This document shows positions 8,563-19,130 of a DNA stretch of 64,000 bases, one piece after another. Each line of letters begins with the position of its first letter. The first letter of the stretch is position 1. The stretch covers positions 1 through 64,000 of the forward strand of contig CANBVJ010000002.1 of NCBI GenBank assembly GCA_947372865.1, written 5' to 3'. The stretch is from Comamonadaceae bacterium (lineage in GTDB: Bacteria > Pseudomonadota > Gammaproteobacteria > Burkholderiales > Burkholderiaceae_C). Below the pieces are notes generated by a model. That model made no database searches and was not told the origin of the DNA. It saw nothing but the letters and a program-made list of their open reading frames with translations. A program made the translations under genes and the position numbers.

Positions 8563-9887
8563 TGCAGCGTGTCCGCAATACGTTGCGCGCAACGAAGGGC
8601 TTGCGCCGGGTCACGCGCCTCCACCATCACGCGCACCAGGGGCTCGGTGCCGCTGGCCCGGATCAGCACGCGGCCGCTTTGCCCCAACTCTTGTTCCACC
8701 GCCAGCGTTTGCTCCTTCATCGCCGCATTGGTCTGCCAATCCATGCACGGGCGCAGACGCACATTGAGCAGGGTTTGCGGAAACAGCGTCACGCCTGCCA
8801 GCAAGTCGGCCATGCTTTTGCCCGCTCGCACGCAGGCCTGCAACACCTGCAGCGCAGAAATCAGGCCGTCACCGGTGGTGTGTTTGTCCAGCGCCAGCAG
8901 ATGGCCCGAGCCTTCGCCGCCCAAAATCCAGCCGCGCGCCTCCATGGCCTCCAGCACATAGCGGTCTCCCACCTTGGCGCGCACCAGATCCACGCCTCTG
9001 GCTTTAAGCGCCAGCTCAATGGCCATGTTCGTCATCAGGGTGCCCACTACGCCCGGCAGCGCCTCACCCCGGCCCAGGCGCTCGTCGGCCATCAGATAAA
9101 GCAGCTCGTCGCCGTTGTACAGGCGGCCTTGGGCGTCCACCATTTGTAGGCGGTCCGCGTCGCCGTCCAGCGCCACGCCAAAGTCGGCCTTGTGCTCTTT
9201 GACCGCAGCCACCAGCGCTTCGGGGTGGGTGGCGCCCACCAAGTGGTTGATATTCAGGCCGTCAGGCGCGCAGCCAATCGCGATGACGTCGGCGCCCAAC
9301 TCATGGAAGACCTTGGGCGCAATCTGGTAGGCCGCGCCATGGGCGGCGTCCACCACGATTTTCCGGCCCTTGAGCGTCAGGTCGTTGGCAAAAGTGCTTT
9401 TGCAAAACTCAATGTAGCGCCCAGCGGCGTCGTCCAAACGGCGCGCCTTACCCAAACCAGCGGACTGCGCCCATTGCGGCGCAAGCTTGAGCGCCGCCTC
9501 CACCTCCAGTTCCCAGGCTTCGGACAATTTGGTGCCCTGGGCACTGAAAAACTTGATGCCATTGTCCTCAAACGCGTTGTGGCTGGCGCTGATCACCACG
9601 CCCAAAGACGCACGCTGCGCCCGTGTTAAGTAGGCCACGCCCGGCGTGGGCAAGGGCCCGAGTAAGACCACGTCCACACCGGCCGAGTTGAAGCCGCTTT
9701 CCAGCGCGCTTTCGAGCATATAGCCCGAAATGCGCGTGTCCTTGCCGATCAGCACCACAGGGCGCGCCTCGGTTTTGCGCAGCACCTGCCCCACAGCGTG
9801 TGCCAGGCGCAGCACAAAATCGGGCGTAATAGGCGCCTGGCCTACGGTGCCGCGGATGCCGTCGGTTCCAAAATATTCGCGTTTCAT
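8559..9887 (-). CDS. glmM: Phosphoglucosamine mutase
   Basis: Converts glucosamine-6-phosphate to glucosamine-1-phosphate for UDP-GlcNAc, feeding peptidoglycan and lipid A. 442 residues, the usual length. The phosphoserine loop is [18 protein letters not shown] with catalytic Ser102; the metal loop is [12 protein letters not shown] (about 245) and the sugar-specificity loop GGEGSGHLL. The C-terminal phosphate-binding loop is [14 protein letters not shown]. The order ftsH-folP-glmM is conserved in proteobacteria. It is 17 bp from folP and overlaps the GNAT gene. Confidence 0.97.
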   Translation of the reverse strand: MKREYFGTDGIRGTVGQAPITPDFVLRLAHAVGQVLRKTEARPVVLIGKDTRISGYMLESALESGFNSAGVDVVLLGPLPTPGVAYLTRAQRASLGVVISASHNAFEDNGIKFFSAQGTKLSEAWELEVEAALKLAPQWAQSAGLGKARRLDDAAGRYIEFCKSTFANDLTLKGRKIVVDAAHGAAYQIAPKVFHELGADVIAIGCAPDGLNINHLVGATHPEALVAAVKEHKADFGVALDGDADRLQMVDAQGRLYNGDELLYLMADERLGRGEALPGVVGTLMTNMAIELALKARGVDLVRAKVGDRYVLEAMEARGWILGGEGSGHLLALDKHTTGDGLISALQVLQACVRAGKSMADLLAGVTLFPQTLLNVRLRPCMDWQTNAAMKEQTLAVEQELGQSGRVLIRASGTEPLVRVMVEARDPAQALRCAQRIADTLQ

Positions 9888-9904
9888 AAGCCTGTCTTCC
9901 CTTG

Positions 9905-10762
9905 TTAGTTTTTCATTGCGGCCTGCGTTGCCGACAACACGCGCAAGGCCTGTACCGTGGCGTGCACATCGTGCACCCGCACAATGCGCGCGCCGTTTTG
10001 CACCGCAAGCGTCGCCGCTACCGCACTGGCCACGACCCGGTCGTCCGCCGCCGCGCCTGTCACCGCGCCCAAGGACGATTTGCGCGACCAGCCAGCCAGC
10101 AGCGCAAAGCCGGGCGCTAGCAACTCGTGTTGGCGCGCCAGCAGGCTAAAGTTCTGGGCCACCGTCTTGCCAAAACCAATACCCGGATCAATGCAAATGC
10201 GCGCTGCGTCCACGCCCTGCGCCACCAAGGCCTGCGCCGCCTGCGCCAAAAATTCGCGCACCGGCGCCACGATGTCGCCCTCCATAGGCGACACCTGCAT
10301 GGTTTGCGGATTGCCGTGCATGTGCATCAGGCACACGCCGCAGCGGGGGTGTTGCGCCACCACTTGCGCGCCTGTGCGGCCGTTCGCCGTATCAAGCCAG
10401 CGCAGCGCCCAAATGTCGTTGATGATGTCCGCACCCATGTCGAGCGCCGCCTGCATCACGCCGGGCTTGTACGTGTCTATGGAAATGGGAACGCCTAACG
10501 TGACCGCCTCGCGCAGCACCGGGAGCAGCCGCTCCAGCTCTTGCGCCTGTGACAAAGGCTGCGCCCCCGGGCGGGTAGATTCGGCGCCCAGGTCCAAAAT
10601 GTCGGCGCCTTGGGCGATCAGTGTCTCGCAATGCGCCAGGGCGGCGCGGGTGCTGGCGTGCTGGCCACCGTCGGAAAACGAATCAGGCGTGACGTTGACG
10701 ATGCCCATTACCTGCGCGCGCGCCAGGTTAATCCGGGTTCGGCTGGTTTGCCAATGGGGCAT
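9905..10762 (-). CDS. folP: Dihydropteroate synthase
   Basis: Joins 6-hydroxymethyl-dihydropterin diphosphate and p-aminobenzoate to dihydropteroate in folate synthesis; the sulfonamide target. 285 residues. The N-terminal signature is [14 protein letters not shown], the second [15 protein letters not shown]; pterin-site segments include NDIWAL and the late GWSRKSSLG, with a C-terminal [12 protein letters not shown]. It lies between ftsH (65 bp upstream, with a hairpin) and glmM (17 bp downstream). Confidence 0.96.
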   Translation of the reverse strand: MPHWQTSRTRINLARAQVMGIVNVTPDSFSDGGQHASTRAALAHCETLIAQGADILDLGAESTRPGAQPLSQAQELERLLPVLREAVTLGVPISIDTYKPGVMQAALDMGADIINDIWALRWLDTANGRTGAQVVAQHPRCGVCLMHMHGNPQTMQVSPMEGDIVAPVREFLAQAAQALVAQGVDAARICIDPGIGFGKTVAQNFSLLARQHELLAPGFALLAGWSRKSSLGAVTGAAADDRVVASAVAATLAVQNGARIVRVHDVHATVQALRVLSATQAAMKN

Positions 10763-10791
10763 GGTGCGAGCCCTGGGGAAAAGGAATGATT

Positions 10792-10816
10792 GGGGCGCCT
10801 GTTCGCAAGGCGCCCC
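10792..10816 (-). terminator. GC-rich hairpin after ftsH
   Basis: A perfect 8-bp inverted repeat GGGGCGCC/GGCGCCCC with a 9-nt loop, about 12 bp beyond the ftsH stop on the minus strand. The following sequence is only weakly T-rich (AATCATTCCTTTT), so it may attenuate rather than stop transcription into folP. Confidence 0.5.
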
Positions 10817-10827
10817 GGCCGGGGCCT

Positions 10828-12747
10828 TTAGGCGGCCGTCGCAGCCGGCTCGGGCGTGACGGTAGCCGTTGGGGTGCCACCATCGCCAGAACCAGCGCTG
10901 GGCACCCGTGGCGACCAGTCTTTGGGGGGACGCGGCTCTTTACCGGCCATGATGTCGTCGAGCTGGTCGCTGTCGATGGTTTCCCATTCCAGCAACGCCT
11001 TGGCCATGGCGTGGATCTTGTCCTGGTTCTGTTCAATGAGGGTGCGCGCCTGCAGGTACTGCTGGTCGATGATGCGACGCACCTCCGAGTCCACCTTTTG
11101 CATGGTCTGCTCGCTCATGGTGGTGGTTTTGGTCACCGAGCGGCCCAAGAACACTTCACCCTCGTTTTCTGCGTACACCATGGGGCCCAGCGCATCGGTC
11201 ATGCCGTAGCGGGTCACCATGTCGCGGGCAATCGAGGTGGCGCGCTCAAAGTCGTTGCTGGCACCCGTGGTCATTTGCTTCATAAACACTTCTTCGGCAA
11301 TGCGTCCGCCAAACAGCATGCTGATCTGGTTGAGCATGTATTCGCTGTCGTAAGAATAGCGGTCTTGCGCGGGCAGGCTCATGGTCACGCCCAGAGCGCG
11401 GCCACGGGGGATGATGGTGACCTTGTGCACCGGATCGCACTTGGGCAGCAGCTTGCCGATCAGGGCGTGGCCAGACTCGTGGTATGCCGTGTTGCGGCGC
11501 TCGCCTTCGGGCATGACCATGCTCTTGCGCTCAGGGCCCATCAAAATCTTGTCCTTGGCCTTCTCGAAGTCCTGCATCTCCACCAGACGGGCATTGCGAC
11601 GCGCAGCCATCAAGGCAGCTTCGTTGCACAGGTTGGCCAAGTCCGCGCCAGACATGCCAGGGGTTCCACGGGCAATCACGCCAGGGTTCACGTCTTGGGC
11701 CACCGGCACCTTGCGCATGTGCACATTCAGGATTTGTTCGCGGCCCCGGATGTCGGGCAGCGTCACATAAACCTGACGGTCAAAGCGGCCTGGGCGCAAA
11801 AGGGCAGCGTCCAAAATATCGGGGCGGTTGGTGGCAGCCACCACGATCACGCCAACATTGGTCTCGAAGCCGTCCATCTCCACCAACATCTGGTTGAGGG
11901 TTTGCTCGCGTTCGTCGTTACCACCGCCCAAACCGGCGCCACGCTGGCGACCCACGGCGTCAATTTCGTCAATAAAGATGATGCAAGGCGCGTTCTTTTT
12001 GGCGTTGTCAAACATGTCGCGCACGCGAGACGCGCCCACGCCAACAAACATTTCCACAAAGTCGGAACCCGAAATGCTGAAAAACGGCACTTTGGCTTCG
12101 CCTGCAATCGACTTGGCGAGCAGGGTTTTGCCGGTTCCCGGCGGGCCTACCAGCAGCAAACCGCGCGGAATGCGACCGCCCAGTTTTTGAAATTTGGTCG
12201 GATCTTTCAGAAAGTCAACGACTTCCTTGACTTCTTCTTTGGCCTCGTCGCAACCCGCCACGTCAGCAAACGTTACGGTATTGGTGTTTTCGTCCAGCAA
12301 ACGGGCCTTGCTCTTACCAAAGCTAAATGCTCCGCCCTTGCCGCCACCCTGCATCTGGCGCATGAAATACACCCACACGCCGATCAACAGCAGCATGGGG
12401 CCCCAGCTCACCAGCAGGGTCATGAGCAAAGAGCCTTCTTCACGGGGTTTGACGTCAAATTTCACACCGTTAGAGATCAGGTCGCCCACCAAACCGCGGT
12501 CCAGGTAGGTGGCGGTGGTTTTGATGCGGCGCTCGTCGGTGGTCAGCGCGATGATTTCGGTACCGCCCTGGCCTTCCTGGATCACGGCGCTCTTGATGTG
12601 TTTGTTGCGAACTTCTTCGAGGAAATCGGAGTAGCCCAAGGTGGTGGCGTTGGCGCCGCTGTGCGAGTCAAACTGCTTGAAAACGGTAAAAAGTACCAAG
12701 CCAATGACCAGCCAGACTGCAATTTTTGAGAACCACTGATTGTTCAA
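10828..12747 (-). CDS. ftsH: ATP-dependent zinc metalloprotease FtsH
   Basis: Membrane-anchored AAA+ protease that degrades misfolded membrane proteins and short-lived regulators (LpxC and sigma-32 in E. coli). 639 residues. Membrane span 1 is near residues 8-24 and span 2 near 108-128, with a periplasmic domain between. Walker A is GPPGTGKT (201-208), Walker [12 protein letters not shown], the SRH region [20 protein letters not shown] and the zinc motif HESGH. The start codon is TTG, giving [12 protein letters not shown] as in relatives, with GGAG six bases upstream. A sigma-32-like promoter lies in the 149-bp gap to rlmE. Confidence 0.97.
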   Translation of the reverse strand: MNNQWFSKIAVWLVIGLVLFTVFKQFDSHSGANATTLGYSDFLEEVRNKHIKSAVIQEGQGGTEIIALTTDERRIKTTATYLDRGLVGDLISNGVKFDVKPREEGSLLMTLLVSWGPMLLLIGVWVYFMRQMQGGGKGGAFSFGKSKARLLDENTNTVTFADVAGCDEAKEEVKEVVDFLKDPTKFQKLGGRIPRGLLLVGPPGTGKTLLAKSIAGEAKVPFFSISGSDFVEMFVGVGASRVRDMFDNAKKNAPCIIFIDEIDAVGRQRGAGLGGGNDEREQTLNQMLVEMDGFETNVGVIVVAATNRPDILDAALLRPGRFDRQVYVTLPDIRGREQILNVHMRKVPVAQDVNPGVIARGTPGMSGADLANLCNEAALMAARRNARLVEMQDFEKAKDKILMGPERKSMVMPEGERRNTAYHESGHALIGKLLPKCDPVHKVTIIPRGRALGVTMSLPAQDRYSYDSEYMLNQISMLFGGRIAEEVFMKQMTTGASNDFERATSIARDMVTRYGMTDALGPMVYAENEGEVFLGRSVTKTTTMSEQTMQKVDSEVRRIIDQQYLQARTLIEQNQDKIHAMAKALLEWETIDSDQLDDIMAGKEPRPPKDWSPRVPSAGSGDGGTPTATVTPEPAATAA

Positions 12748-12787
12748 GCGAAGCTCCAGTTAGGGCGCAAGAGAAGATACCTTGCTT

Positions 12788-12815
12788 ACATGCGCCGCAT
12801 TTTAGAGCTTTCAAG
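12788..12815 (-). promoter_or_regulatory. Sigma-32-like promoter of ftsH
   Basis: On the minus strand a perfect -35 CTTGAAA (12815-12809), a 13-bp spacer and a -10-like GCGCATGT (12795-12788; consensus CCCCATNT). It lies 41 bp upstream of the TTG start. Control by RpoH is known for ftsH in E. coli; here it is inferred from the match. Confidence 0.6.
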
Positions 12816-12896
12816 GTGCGGCGATCGACTATTTGCATTTATCAGCCACAAGAGCGCAAAGGCCATAGGACAAGGCGCACACAGCGCGCCAAAGTG

Positions 12897-13598
12897 CTAT
12901 CGCAGCCCGATACCGACCAAAAAAGTCTCGGACGAGCGGTCGCGCGAAGCCTTGGGTTTGTAAGGTTTGACGGTGTGGAAGGCCGCTTTAAAGCGCTGGA
13001 CCACGTCGTTGTAACTGCCACCGTGGAACACCTTGGCCACCAGAGCGCCCTCAGGCTTCATGTGGTTTTGGGCAAATTCGATGGCCAGCTCCACCAGGTA
13101 TTCAATGCGCGCGGCGTCGGCTGACGAGATGCCTGAGAGGTTGGGCGCCATATCCGACACCACCAGATCAGCTTGGCGACCGGCCAGCGCAGCCTCCAGT
13201 TGGGCCAGCACCTCGGCCTCGCGAAAGTCGCCCTGAATGAAGTGCACGCCTTCAATCGGGTCCATGGCCAGCAGGTCCAGGCCGATGATGGTGCCGTTGA
13301 GGTCGCCCACGGCGGCACCCTGGGGCGACATGCGCCGGCGCAAATACTGGCTCCAGGCGCCTGGCGTGCAACCCAAGTCCACCACCAGTTGGCCGGGCTT
13401 GACCAGCCCGAAGACCTCGTCAATTTCCTTGAGCTTGTAGGCGGCACGTGCCCGGTAGCCTTCGCGCGACGCGAGTTTGACGTAGGGGTCGTTGATATGG
13501 TCGTGCAACCAGGCCTTGTTGACCTTTTTTCCCTTGATAGACGGCTTGGGTGAGCCAGCGGCCGCAGCGGGACTGGGCGCAGAGGGAGTTTTTTTCAT
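12897..13598 (-). CDS. rlmE: 23S rRNA (uridine-2552-2'-O)-methyltransferase RlmE
   Basis: Methylates the 2'-O of U2552 in the ribosomal A loop during late 50S assembly. 233 residues: after a 30-residue Ala/Pro-rich basic tail, [20 protein letters not shown] carries the first catalytic Lys; [15 protein letters not shown] is the SAM-binding motif; [13 protein letters not shown] holds the catalytic Asp; VAKVFHGG holds the second Lys. The track start at 13856 reads through yhbY antisense; the ATG at 13598 gives a normal protein. It is upstream of ftsH, as in many proteobacteria, and divergent from yhbY with an 18-bp gap. Confidence 0.95.
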   Translation of the reverse strand: MKKTPSAPSPAAAAGSPKPSIKGKKVNKAWLHDHINDPYVKLASREGYRARAAYKLKEIDEVFGLVKPGQLVVDLGCTPGAWSQYLRRRMSPQGAAVGDLNGTIIGLDLLAMDPIEGVHFIQGDFREAEVLAQLEAALAGRQADLVVSDMAPNLSGISSADAARIEYLVELAIEFAQNHMKPEGALVAKVFHGGSYNDVVQRFKAAFHTVKPYKPKASRDRSSETFLVGIGLR

Positions 13599-13616
13599 TG
13601 CACCGATAATACCGGT
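13599..13616. promoter_or_regulatory. 18-bp divergent spacer with overlapping -10-like elements
   Basis: The whole gap between the rlmE and yhbY start codons is TGCACCGATAATACCGGT. GATAAT on the plus strand lies 6 bp before the yhbY ATG; the overlapping minus-strand TATTAT lies 7 bp before the rlmE ATG. If these are real -10 elements both messages would be leaderless. No good -35 was found for either. Confidence 0.4.
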
Positions 13617-14099
13617 ATGCCCCAAATACAACTTACCCCCGCCCAGCGCAAAGTTCACCGCGCCGACGCGCACCACCTCGACCCCGTAGTCATGGTCGGC
13701 AACGACGGCCTGACGGCCAATGTCAAAAAAGAAGCGGACAACGCGCTTAACGCCCACGGCCTTATCAAGGTCCGCGTTTTTTCGGACGACCGTGTCGCCC
13801 GCGAAACCATGTTCCAGACCCTGGCCGACGAACTCAGCGCCGCGCCTATCCAGCACATCGGCAAGCTGCTGGTGCTGTGGCGCCCGCTACCAGACACGGT
13901 TAAAGAAAAATCGGTGGACGAGGACCGCATGGCGGGTCCGCGCGACTTCAAGGTCTTGAAATACAGCAAGCGCGCCGGTCAGCGCCCTGAAGTAAAGACC
14001 TTGCGCGTGCTGGGCAACCAGCGCCTCACAGCGGGCGGCAACGTCAAGCGGGCCAAACCGAAGCCCCAGACCAGCGTCAAAAAACGAAGCCAGACCTAA
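13617..14099 (+). CDS. yhbY: YhbY-type CRM-domain RNA-binding protein
   Basis: 160 residues. Residues 3-97 form the CRM (chloroplast RNA splicing and ribosome maturation) domain seen in E. coli YhbY, a pre-50S-associated protein: [39 protein letters not shown] and HELIKVRV-like [13 protein letters not shown]. The GxxG-like loop appears as [11 protein letters not shown] further 60 residues form a strongly basic tail ([13 protein letters not shown] ... [16 protein letters not shown]), longer than E. coli YhbY (97 residues) and probably disordered RNA-binding sequence. Being divergent from rlmE, another 50S maturation factor, fits a ribosome-assembly role. Confidence 0.9.
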   Translation: MPQIQLTPAQRKVHRADAHHLDPVVMVGNDGLTANVKKEADNALNAHGLIKVRVFSDDRVARETMFQTLADELSAAPIQHIGKLLVLWRPLPDTVKEKSVDEDRMAGPRDFKVLKYSKRAGQRPEVKTLRVLGNQRLTAGGNVKRAKPKPQTSVKKRSQT

Positions 14100-14103
14100 A
14101 CCG

Positions 14104-14541
14104 CTATGCGTGCCAGCGCGCCCGGGCCACGGCCTGGCGCCTGACCAGCAACTGAAAAACGGCAACGGCGCAAAGCCATTGCAGCAAGTACATACCGCTG
14201 CCAAGGCGATGCCAAAGTTGCAGATCTTCGCGCGCCACGATGCGCGGGGCGACCACCCACTCGGCCAGCACGGCGCACAACAAGCCAATCCCGGCGAGCA
14301 AGGGAAGCCACGCAATTTTTGGCCGTTCGTGGGCAAACCCAAGGGCGTCGCGCTTTCGCAGGTTCAGCAGTAGCAAAACTGCGGCGCAGACGCAGGACAC
14401 CCAGGTTTGCGCGCTGAACAAGTGGGCCGCCATCGCGCCCGCCATCGCTGGCGTGGGCAAATGCATGAACAGCAGGGGCACCACGACAAAACCCAGCAGG
14501 CTCAAACTGGCCCACCAGGCGGCGGCAAGCCATAAGCACAT
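14104..14541 (-). CDS. DUF4149-family membrane protein
   Basis: About 145 residues with four hydrophobic segments: AAAWWASLSLLGFVVVPLL, the one around TWVSCVCAAVLLLLNL, IAWLPLLAGIGLLCAVLAEW and YLLQWLCAVAVFQLLV. The pattern and the position next to greA match the DUF4149 family of Burkholderiales, whose function is unknown. The track start at 14619 overlaps greA by 53 bp; the ATG at 14541 has AGGTGG eight bases upstream and fits better. It converges on yhbY with a 4-bp gap. Confidence 0.7.
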   Translation of the reverse strand: MCLWLAAAWWASLSLLGFVVVPLLFMHLPTPAMAGAMAAHLFSAQTWVSCVCAAVLLLLNLRKRDALGFAHERPKIAWLPLLAGIGLLCAVLAEWVVAPRIVAREDLQLWHRLGSGMYLLQWLCAVAVFQLLVRRQAVARARWHA

Positions 14542-14566
14542 TTGAGCTGCCACCTGGCTGCGGCGA

Positions 14567-15043
14567 TCAGACGTAGCGAACCGCCACGATTTCGTAGGCC
14601 TTGTCGCCACCGGGCGCAATCACCACGGCGGTGTCGCCCTCTTCCTTGCCGATCAGGGCCCGGGCAATGGGCGAGCTGATGTTGATCAATCCTAGTTTGA
14701 GATCCGCCTCGTCTTCACCCACGATTTGGTAGGTCACGCGTTCGCCGGTTTCTTCCTCTTCCAGATCCACCGTGGTACCAAACACGATGCGCCCGCCGGC
14801 GTCGAGCGTCTGCGGATCGATGATTTGCGCGGCAGAAAGTTTGCCTTCCACCTCCTGGATACGGCCTTCGATAAAGCCCTGGCGGTCTTTGGCGGCGTCG
14901 TATTCGGCGTTTTCGCTCAGGTCACCCTGGGCACGGGCCTCAGAAATGGCGTTGATCACCCACGGACGCTCCACGGTCTTGAGCTTGTGCAGCTCGGCTT
15001 TGAGGATCTCGGCGCCGCGCTTGGTCAGGGGGATGGTGGCCAT
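14567..15043 (-). CDS. greA: Transcription elongation factor GreA
   Basis: Rescues backtracked RNA polymerase by stimulating cleavage of the nascent transcript. 158 residues, the standard length. The N-terminal coiled coil ([18 protein letters not shown] ... [19 protein letters not shown]) carries the conserved acidic tip D/E residues at the turn ([10 protein letters not shown]); the C-terminal FKBP-like domain includes [16 protein letters not shown]. The ATG at 15043 replaces the over-extended track start. Downstream of carB, as is usual in Burkholderiales, with a hairpin between. Confidence 0.97.
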   Translation of the reverse strand: MATIPLTKRGAEILKAELHKLKTVERPWVINAISEARAQGDLSENAEYDAAKDRQGFIEGRIQEVEGKLSAAQIIDPQTLDAGGRIVFGTTVDLEEEETGERVTYQIVGEDEADLKLGLINISSPIARALIGKEEGDTAVVIAPGGDKAYEIVAVRYV

Positions 15044-15071
15044 AGGAAAAAGAGGTAAACGGGGAATCAAT

Positions 15072-15116
15072 AAAACAGCGCGGGACAGCACCGCGCGCTA
15101 GCGCTGCACTGTCCCG
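15072..15116 (-). terminator. Hairpin with T-rich tail between carB and greA
   Basis: On the minus strand an outer 8-bp stem CGGGACAG/CTGTCCCG encloses an inner GCGC-rich pairing and is followed by CGCTGTTTTATTG. It is 17 bp after the carB stop. It probably separates carB from greA, at least in part. Confidence 0.5.
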
Positions 15117-15132
15117 GCATGGAAGCTGCGGA

Positions 15133-18100
15133 TTATGCCAACAGTTGTGCGTGCATTTCCTGCACCGAGATCACGCCCAGGTCATCGAGGTATTTCATGC
15201 CCTCCACCGCCGCTTCCGCGCCGGCGATGGTGGTAAACGTGGTTACCCGGGCCAGCAGCGCTGAGGTGCGGATATGGCGCGAATCGGCAATGGCGTTACG
15301 CCGCTCTTCCACGGTGTTGACCACCAGCGACACTTCGTTGTTCTTGATCATGTCCACAATGTGCGGCCGGCCTTCGGTGACCTTGTTCACCGTGCGGCAG
15401 GCCACGCCTGCGCTGGTGATGGCCAGGGCCGTGCCCTTGGTGGCCAGCAGCTCAAAGCCCATCGCCGCGAGTTTGCGTGCCACTTCCACGGCGCGCGCCT
15501 TGTCGCTTTGCTTGACCGAAATAAAGGCCCGGCCCGAGCGCGGCAGCTTGGTGCCCGCGCCGAGCTGCGACTTGACAAAGGCCTCGCCAAAGGTTTTTCC
15601 CACGCCCATCACTTCGCCGGTGGACTTCATCTCGGGGCCGAGAATCGTGTCCACGCCGGGGAATTTGACGAAGGGGAACACGGCTTCCTTGACGCTGAAA
15701 TACGGCGGCGTCACCTCTTTGGTCACGCCTTGCTGCGCCAGGGTTTGCCCGACCATGCAGCGCGCCGCCACTTTGGCCAGTTGCACGCCGGTGGCCTTGC
15801 TGACGAAAGGCACGGTGCGGCTGGCGCGGGGATTGACTTCGAGCACATAAATCACGTCTTTGCCGTCCACGTTCTGGATCGCAAACTGCACGTTCATCAG
15901 GCCGACCACGTGCAGCGCGTGCGCCATGGCCGCCGTCTGGCGTTTGATCTCGGTCACCGTTGCGGCGCCCAGGCTATAGGGCGGCAGCGAACACGCCGAG
16001 TCGCCGCTGTGCACGCCGGCTTGTTCAATGTGTTCCATCACGCCGCCAATCCAAGTGGCGCCAGTGGCGTCACGGATGCAGTCCACGTCGCACTCAATGG
16101 CGTCGTTCAAAAAGCGGTCCAGCAGCACGGGTGAATCGTGGCTCACCTTGACGGCTTCGCGCATATAGCGCTCTAGGTCGCGCTGCTCGTGCACGATTTC
16201 CATGGCGCGGCCACCAAGCACGTAGCTGGGGCGCACCACCAGTGGATAGCCCAGAGCGGCGGCTTTTTCCAGCGCTTCGGGCTCGGTGCGGGCGGTGGCG
16301 TTGGGCGGCTGGCGCAGTTCCAGCGCATGCAGCAGCTTTTGGAAGCGCTCGCGGTCTTCGGCTGCGTCAATCATGTCCGGGCTGGTGCCGATGATGGGCA
16401 CGCCGTTGGCTTCCAAATCCAGCGCAAGCTTCAAGGGCGTTTGGCCGCCGTATTGCACGATCACGCCGACCGGTTTTTCCTTGTCCACGATTTCCAGCAC
16501 GTCTTCCAGGGTGAGCGGCTCAAAGTAGAGGCGGTCTGAGGTGTCGTAGTCGGTGGACACGGTCTCGGGGTTGCAGTTGACCATGATGGTCTCGTACCCG
16601 TCTTCGCGCATGGCCAGCGCGGCGTGCACGCAGCAGTAGTCAAACTCGATGCCCTGGCCAATGCGGTTGGGGCCGCCTCCAAGCACCATGATTTTCTTGT
16701 TGTTGGTGGGCGCGGCTTCGCACTCGGCGCCTTGCGCCTCGTAGGTCGAATACATATAGGCGGTGTGCGTGCCAAATTCGGCCGCGCAGGTGTCCACGCG
16801 CTTGTAGACCGGTCGCACACCCAGGGCGATGCGCTTGTTGCGCACGGCGGTGTCGGTGGTTTTGAACTGGCGCGCCAGGCGGCGGTCCGAAAAGCCTTTT
16901 TGCTTGAGCGCGCGCAGCGTGGGCGCACCCATGGCGTCCAGCGCCGAACCGGTAGCGGGTTGCGGCAAGCCTTCAATTTCCAACTCAATCTTGACGATTT
17001 GCTCGATTTGCACCAAAAACCAGGGGTCGATCTTGGTCAAGGCAAACACCTCGTCCACGCTCATGCCCTGGGCAAAGGCGTCGCCCACGTACCAAATGCG
17101 CTCAGGGCCGGGTTCGCCCAGCTCTTTTTCCAGCACTTCGCGGTCTTGCGTCTTTTCGTTCATGCCGTCCACGCCCACTTCCAGGCCGCGCAGGGCTTTC
17201 TGGAAGGACTCCTGGAAGGTGCGGCCCATGGCCATCACCTCGCCCACCGACTTCATCTGGGTGGTGAGGCGGCTGTCGGCGGCGGGGAATTTCTCAAACG
17301 CAAAACGCGGGATTTTGGTGACCACGTAGTCGATGCTGGGCTCAAAACTGGCAGGTGTTGCGCCGCCGGTAATGTCGTTGCGCAGCTCGTCAAGCGTAAA
17401 GCCGACCGCCAGCTTGGCGGCAATTTTGGCAATCGGAAAACCCGTGGCCTTGGACGCCAGCGCCGAGGAGCGCGAAACGCGCGGGTTCATCTCGATCACC
17501 ACCATGCGGCCGTCCACCGGGTTGATGGAGAACTGCACGTTCGAGCCACCCGTGTCCACGCCGATTTCGCGCAGCACGGCCAGAGAAGCGTTGCGCAGAA
17601 TCTGGTATTCCTTGTCGGTCAGCGTCTGGGCGGGGGCCACGGTGATGGAGTCGCCGGTATGCACGCCCATGGGGTCCAGGTTTTCAATCGAGCAGACGAT
17701 GATGCAGTTGTCCGCCTTGTCGCGCACCACTTCCATCTCGTACTCTTTCCAACCCAAGAGCGACTCTTCAATCAGCAACTCATTGGTGGGCGAGGCTTCC
17801 AGGCCACGTTTGCAAATCGTCTCGAACTCTTCCGAGTTGTAGGCGATGCCGCCGCCGGTGCCGCCCAGGGTGAAACTGGGGCGGATGACGGTGGGGAAAC
17901 CCAGCGTCTTTTGCACAGCCCAGGCCTCATCCATGCTGTGGGCGATACCTGATCGCGCCGAACCCAGACCGATTTTGGTCATCGCGTCCTTGAACTTGAG
18001 CCGGTCTTCGGCCTTGTCAATCGCTTCGGGCGTGGCGCCAATGAGTTCAACCTTGTACTTTTCGAGCACGCCGTTGTGCCACAGGTCGAGCGCGCAGTTC

Positions 18101-18387
18101 AGCGCGGTCTGGCCGCCCATGGTGGGCAAAATCGCGTCAGGCTTTTCCTTGGCGATGATTTTCTCCACCGTCTGCCAGGTGATGGGCTCAATGTAGGTCA
18201 CGTCCGCCGTGTCCGGGTCGGTCATGATGGTGGCAGGGTTGCTATTGATCAGAATGACTTTGTAGCCCTCTTCGCGCAGCGCCTTACAGGCCTGCACGCC
18301 GGAATAATCAAACTCACAGGCCTGGCCGATGATGATGGGCCCGGCGCCGATGATCAGAATGCTTTTGATGTCGCTGCGTTTTGGCAT
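15133..18387 (-). CDS. carB: Carbamoyl-phosphate synthase large subunit
   Basis: Makes carbamoyl phosphate from bicarbonate, ATP and ammonia delivered by CarA, for pyrimidines and arginine. 1084 residues. Two homologous ATP-grasp halves are visible: the N half starts [20 protein letters not shown] and contains [13 protein letters not shown]; the C half starts near residue 570 with [18 protein letters not shown] and contains the [13 protein letters not shown] loop. The C-terminal allosteric MGS-like domain carries [19 protein letters not shown]. Downstream of carA and a LysE-type gene. Confidence 0.98.
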   Translation of the reverse strand: MPKRSDIKSILIIGAGPIIIGQACEFDYSGVQACKALREEGYKVILINSNPATIMTDPDTADVTYIEPITWQTVEKIIAKEKPDAILPTMGGQTALNCALDLWHNGVLEKYKVELIGATPEAIDKAEDRLKFKDAMTKIGLGSARSGIAHSMDEAWAVQKTLGFPTVIRPSFTLGGTGGGIAYNSEEFETICKRGLEASPTNELLIEESLLGWKEYEMEVVRDKADNCIIVCSIENLDPMGVHTGDSITVAPAQTLTDKEYQILRNASLAVLREIGVDTGGSNVQFSINPVDGRMVVIEMNPRVSRSSALASKATGFPIAKIAAKLAVGFTLDELRNDITGGATPASFEPSIDYVVTKIPRFAFEKFPAADSRLTTQMKSVGEVMAMGRTFQESFQKALRGLEVGVDGMNEKTQDREVLEKELGEPGPERIWYVGDAFAQGMSVDEVFALTKIDPWFLVQIEQIVKIELEIEGLPQPATGSALDAMGAPTLRALKQKGFSDRRLARQFKTTDTAVRNKRIALGVRPVYKRVDTCAAEFGTHTAYMYSTYEAQGAECEAAPTNNKKIMVLGGGPNRIGQGIEFDYCCVHAALAMREDGYETIMVNCNPETVSTDYDTSDRLYFEPLTLEDVLEIVDKEKPVGVIVQYGGQTPLKLALDLEANGVPIIGTSPDMIDAAEDRERFQKLLHALELRQPPNATARTEPEALEKAAALGYPLVVRPSYVLGGRAMEIVHEQRDLERYMREAVKVSHDSPVLLDRFLNDAIECDVDCIRDATGATWIGGVMEHIEQAGVHSGDSACSLPPYSLGAATVTEIKRQTAAMAHALHVVGLMNVQFAIQNVDGKDVIYVLEVNPRASRTVPFVSKATGVQLAKVAARCMVGQTLAQQGVTKEVTPPYFSVKEAVFPFVKFPGVDTILGPEMKSTGEVMGVGKTFGEAFVKSQLGAGTKLPRSGRAFISVKQSDKARAVEVARKLAAMGFELLATKGTALAITSAGVACRTVNKVTEGRPHIVDMIKNNEVSLVVNTVEERRNAIADSRHIRTSALLARVTTFTTIAGAEAAVEGMKYLDDLGVISVQEMHAQLLA

Positions 18388-18473
18388 GTTCTCTGCTGCT
18401 CTCTACTTTTTTTTGGCCGCGCACCGGGCGCCGCCGCTGTTACTACTAAAACCGAAGGTAATTGCCCAATGGC

Positions 18474-19130
18474 TCAGGCCAGACTGGCATTGGCCAGCTT
18501 GACCCCAAACCAGACAAACACCGCGCCCACGGCGCTGGACAAACTGGCCGACAACTTATGGCGCGAGCGAAAGCCTTGCGCCAGGCGTGCGCCGGCAAAA
18601 ATCAGAACCGACAAATACAAGGCGCTAAAGCCCATGACGATGGCGCTCAAAATCAAAAAAGGCACGACCGGCGTCTCGTAGGCCGGGTCAATGAACTGCA
18701 CAAAAAACGAAAGCAAAAACAATATCGCCTTCGGGTTGAGCAAACTCACCAAGAGTGCGCGTTTGAACGGCTGCGCCATGTGCGCGGGAATCTCGGGCTC
18801 GGCCTGCGCGGGCAAATCCGCACTGCGCCATTTTTTGAGGGCCGCCAGCAGCAATTGCACGCCGACCCAGCTCAGGTAAGCGGCGCCCGCGTACTTCACC
18901 ACCATGAACAGCGCAGGCGTGGTGCGCAGCAAACCGGCGGCGCCCAATCCCACCAGCGCCAGCAGCACCGTGTCACCCAGGAACACGCCCAAGGCCCCCT
19001 GAAAACCCGCCTTGACGCCGCGCACTGTGGCCACCGACAAGATGAACAGCGAATTGGGGCCAGGCAGCAAGATGATGCCAAAGGCGCCAATCACATAGGT
19101 CCACAGGTCGGTCACGCCATAAAAACTCAT
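18474..19130 (-). CDS. LysE/RhtB-family amino-acid exporter
   Basis: 218 residues with about six membrane helices and the family N-terminal signature [18 protein letters not shown] and the later [21 protein letters not shown]. Closest in style to LeuE-type proteins; the exported amino acid is not evident. The ATG overlaps the carA TGA by 4 bp, so it is translationally coupled and sits between carA and carB. This placement is common in Comamonadaceae and suggests co-regulation with arginine/pyrimidine supply rather than a catalytic link. Confidence 0.88.
   Translation of the reverse strand: MSFYGVTDLWTYVIGAFGIILLPGPNSLFILSVATVRGVKAGFQGALGVFLGDTVLLALVGLGAAGLLRTTPALFMVVKYAGAAYLSWVGVQLLLAALKKWRSADLPAQAEPEIPAHMAQPFKRALLVSLLNPKAILFLLSFFVQFIDPAYETPVVPFLILSAIVMGFSALYLSVLIFAGARLAQGFRSRHKLSASLSSAVGAVFVWFGVKLANASLA

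Noticed and set aside
10786-12729. 647-codon plus-strand ORF opposite ftsH
   Set aside because: Shadow of ftsH with biased composition and no motif.
13599-13856. Long N-terminal extension of rlmE
   Set aside because: It reads yhbY antisense and has no relation to RlmE; start set at 13598.
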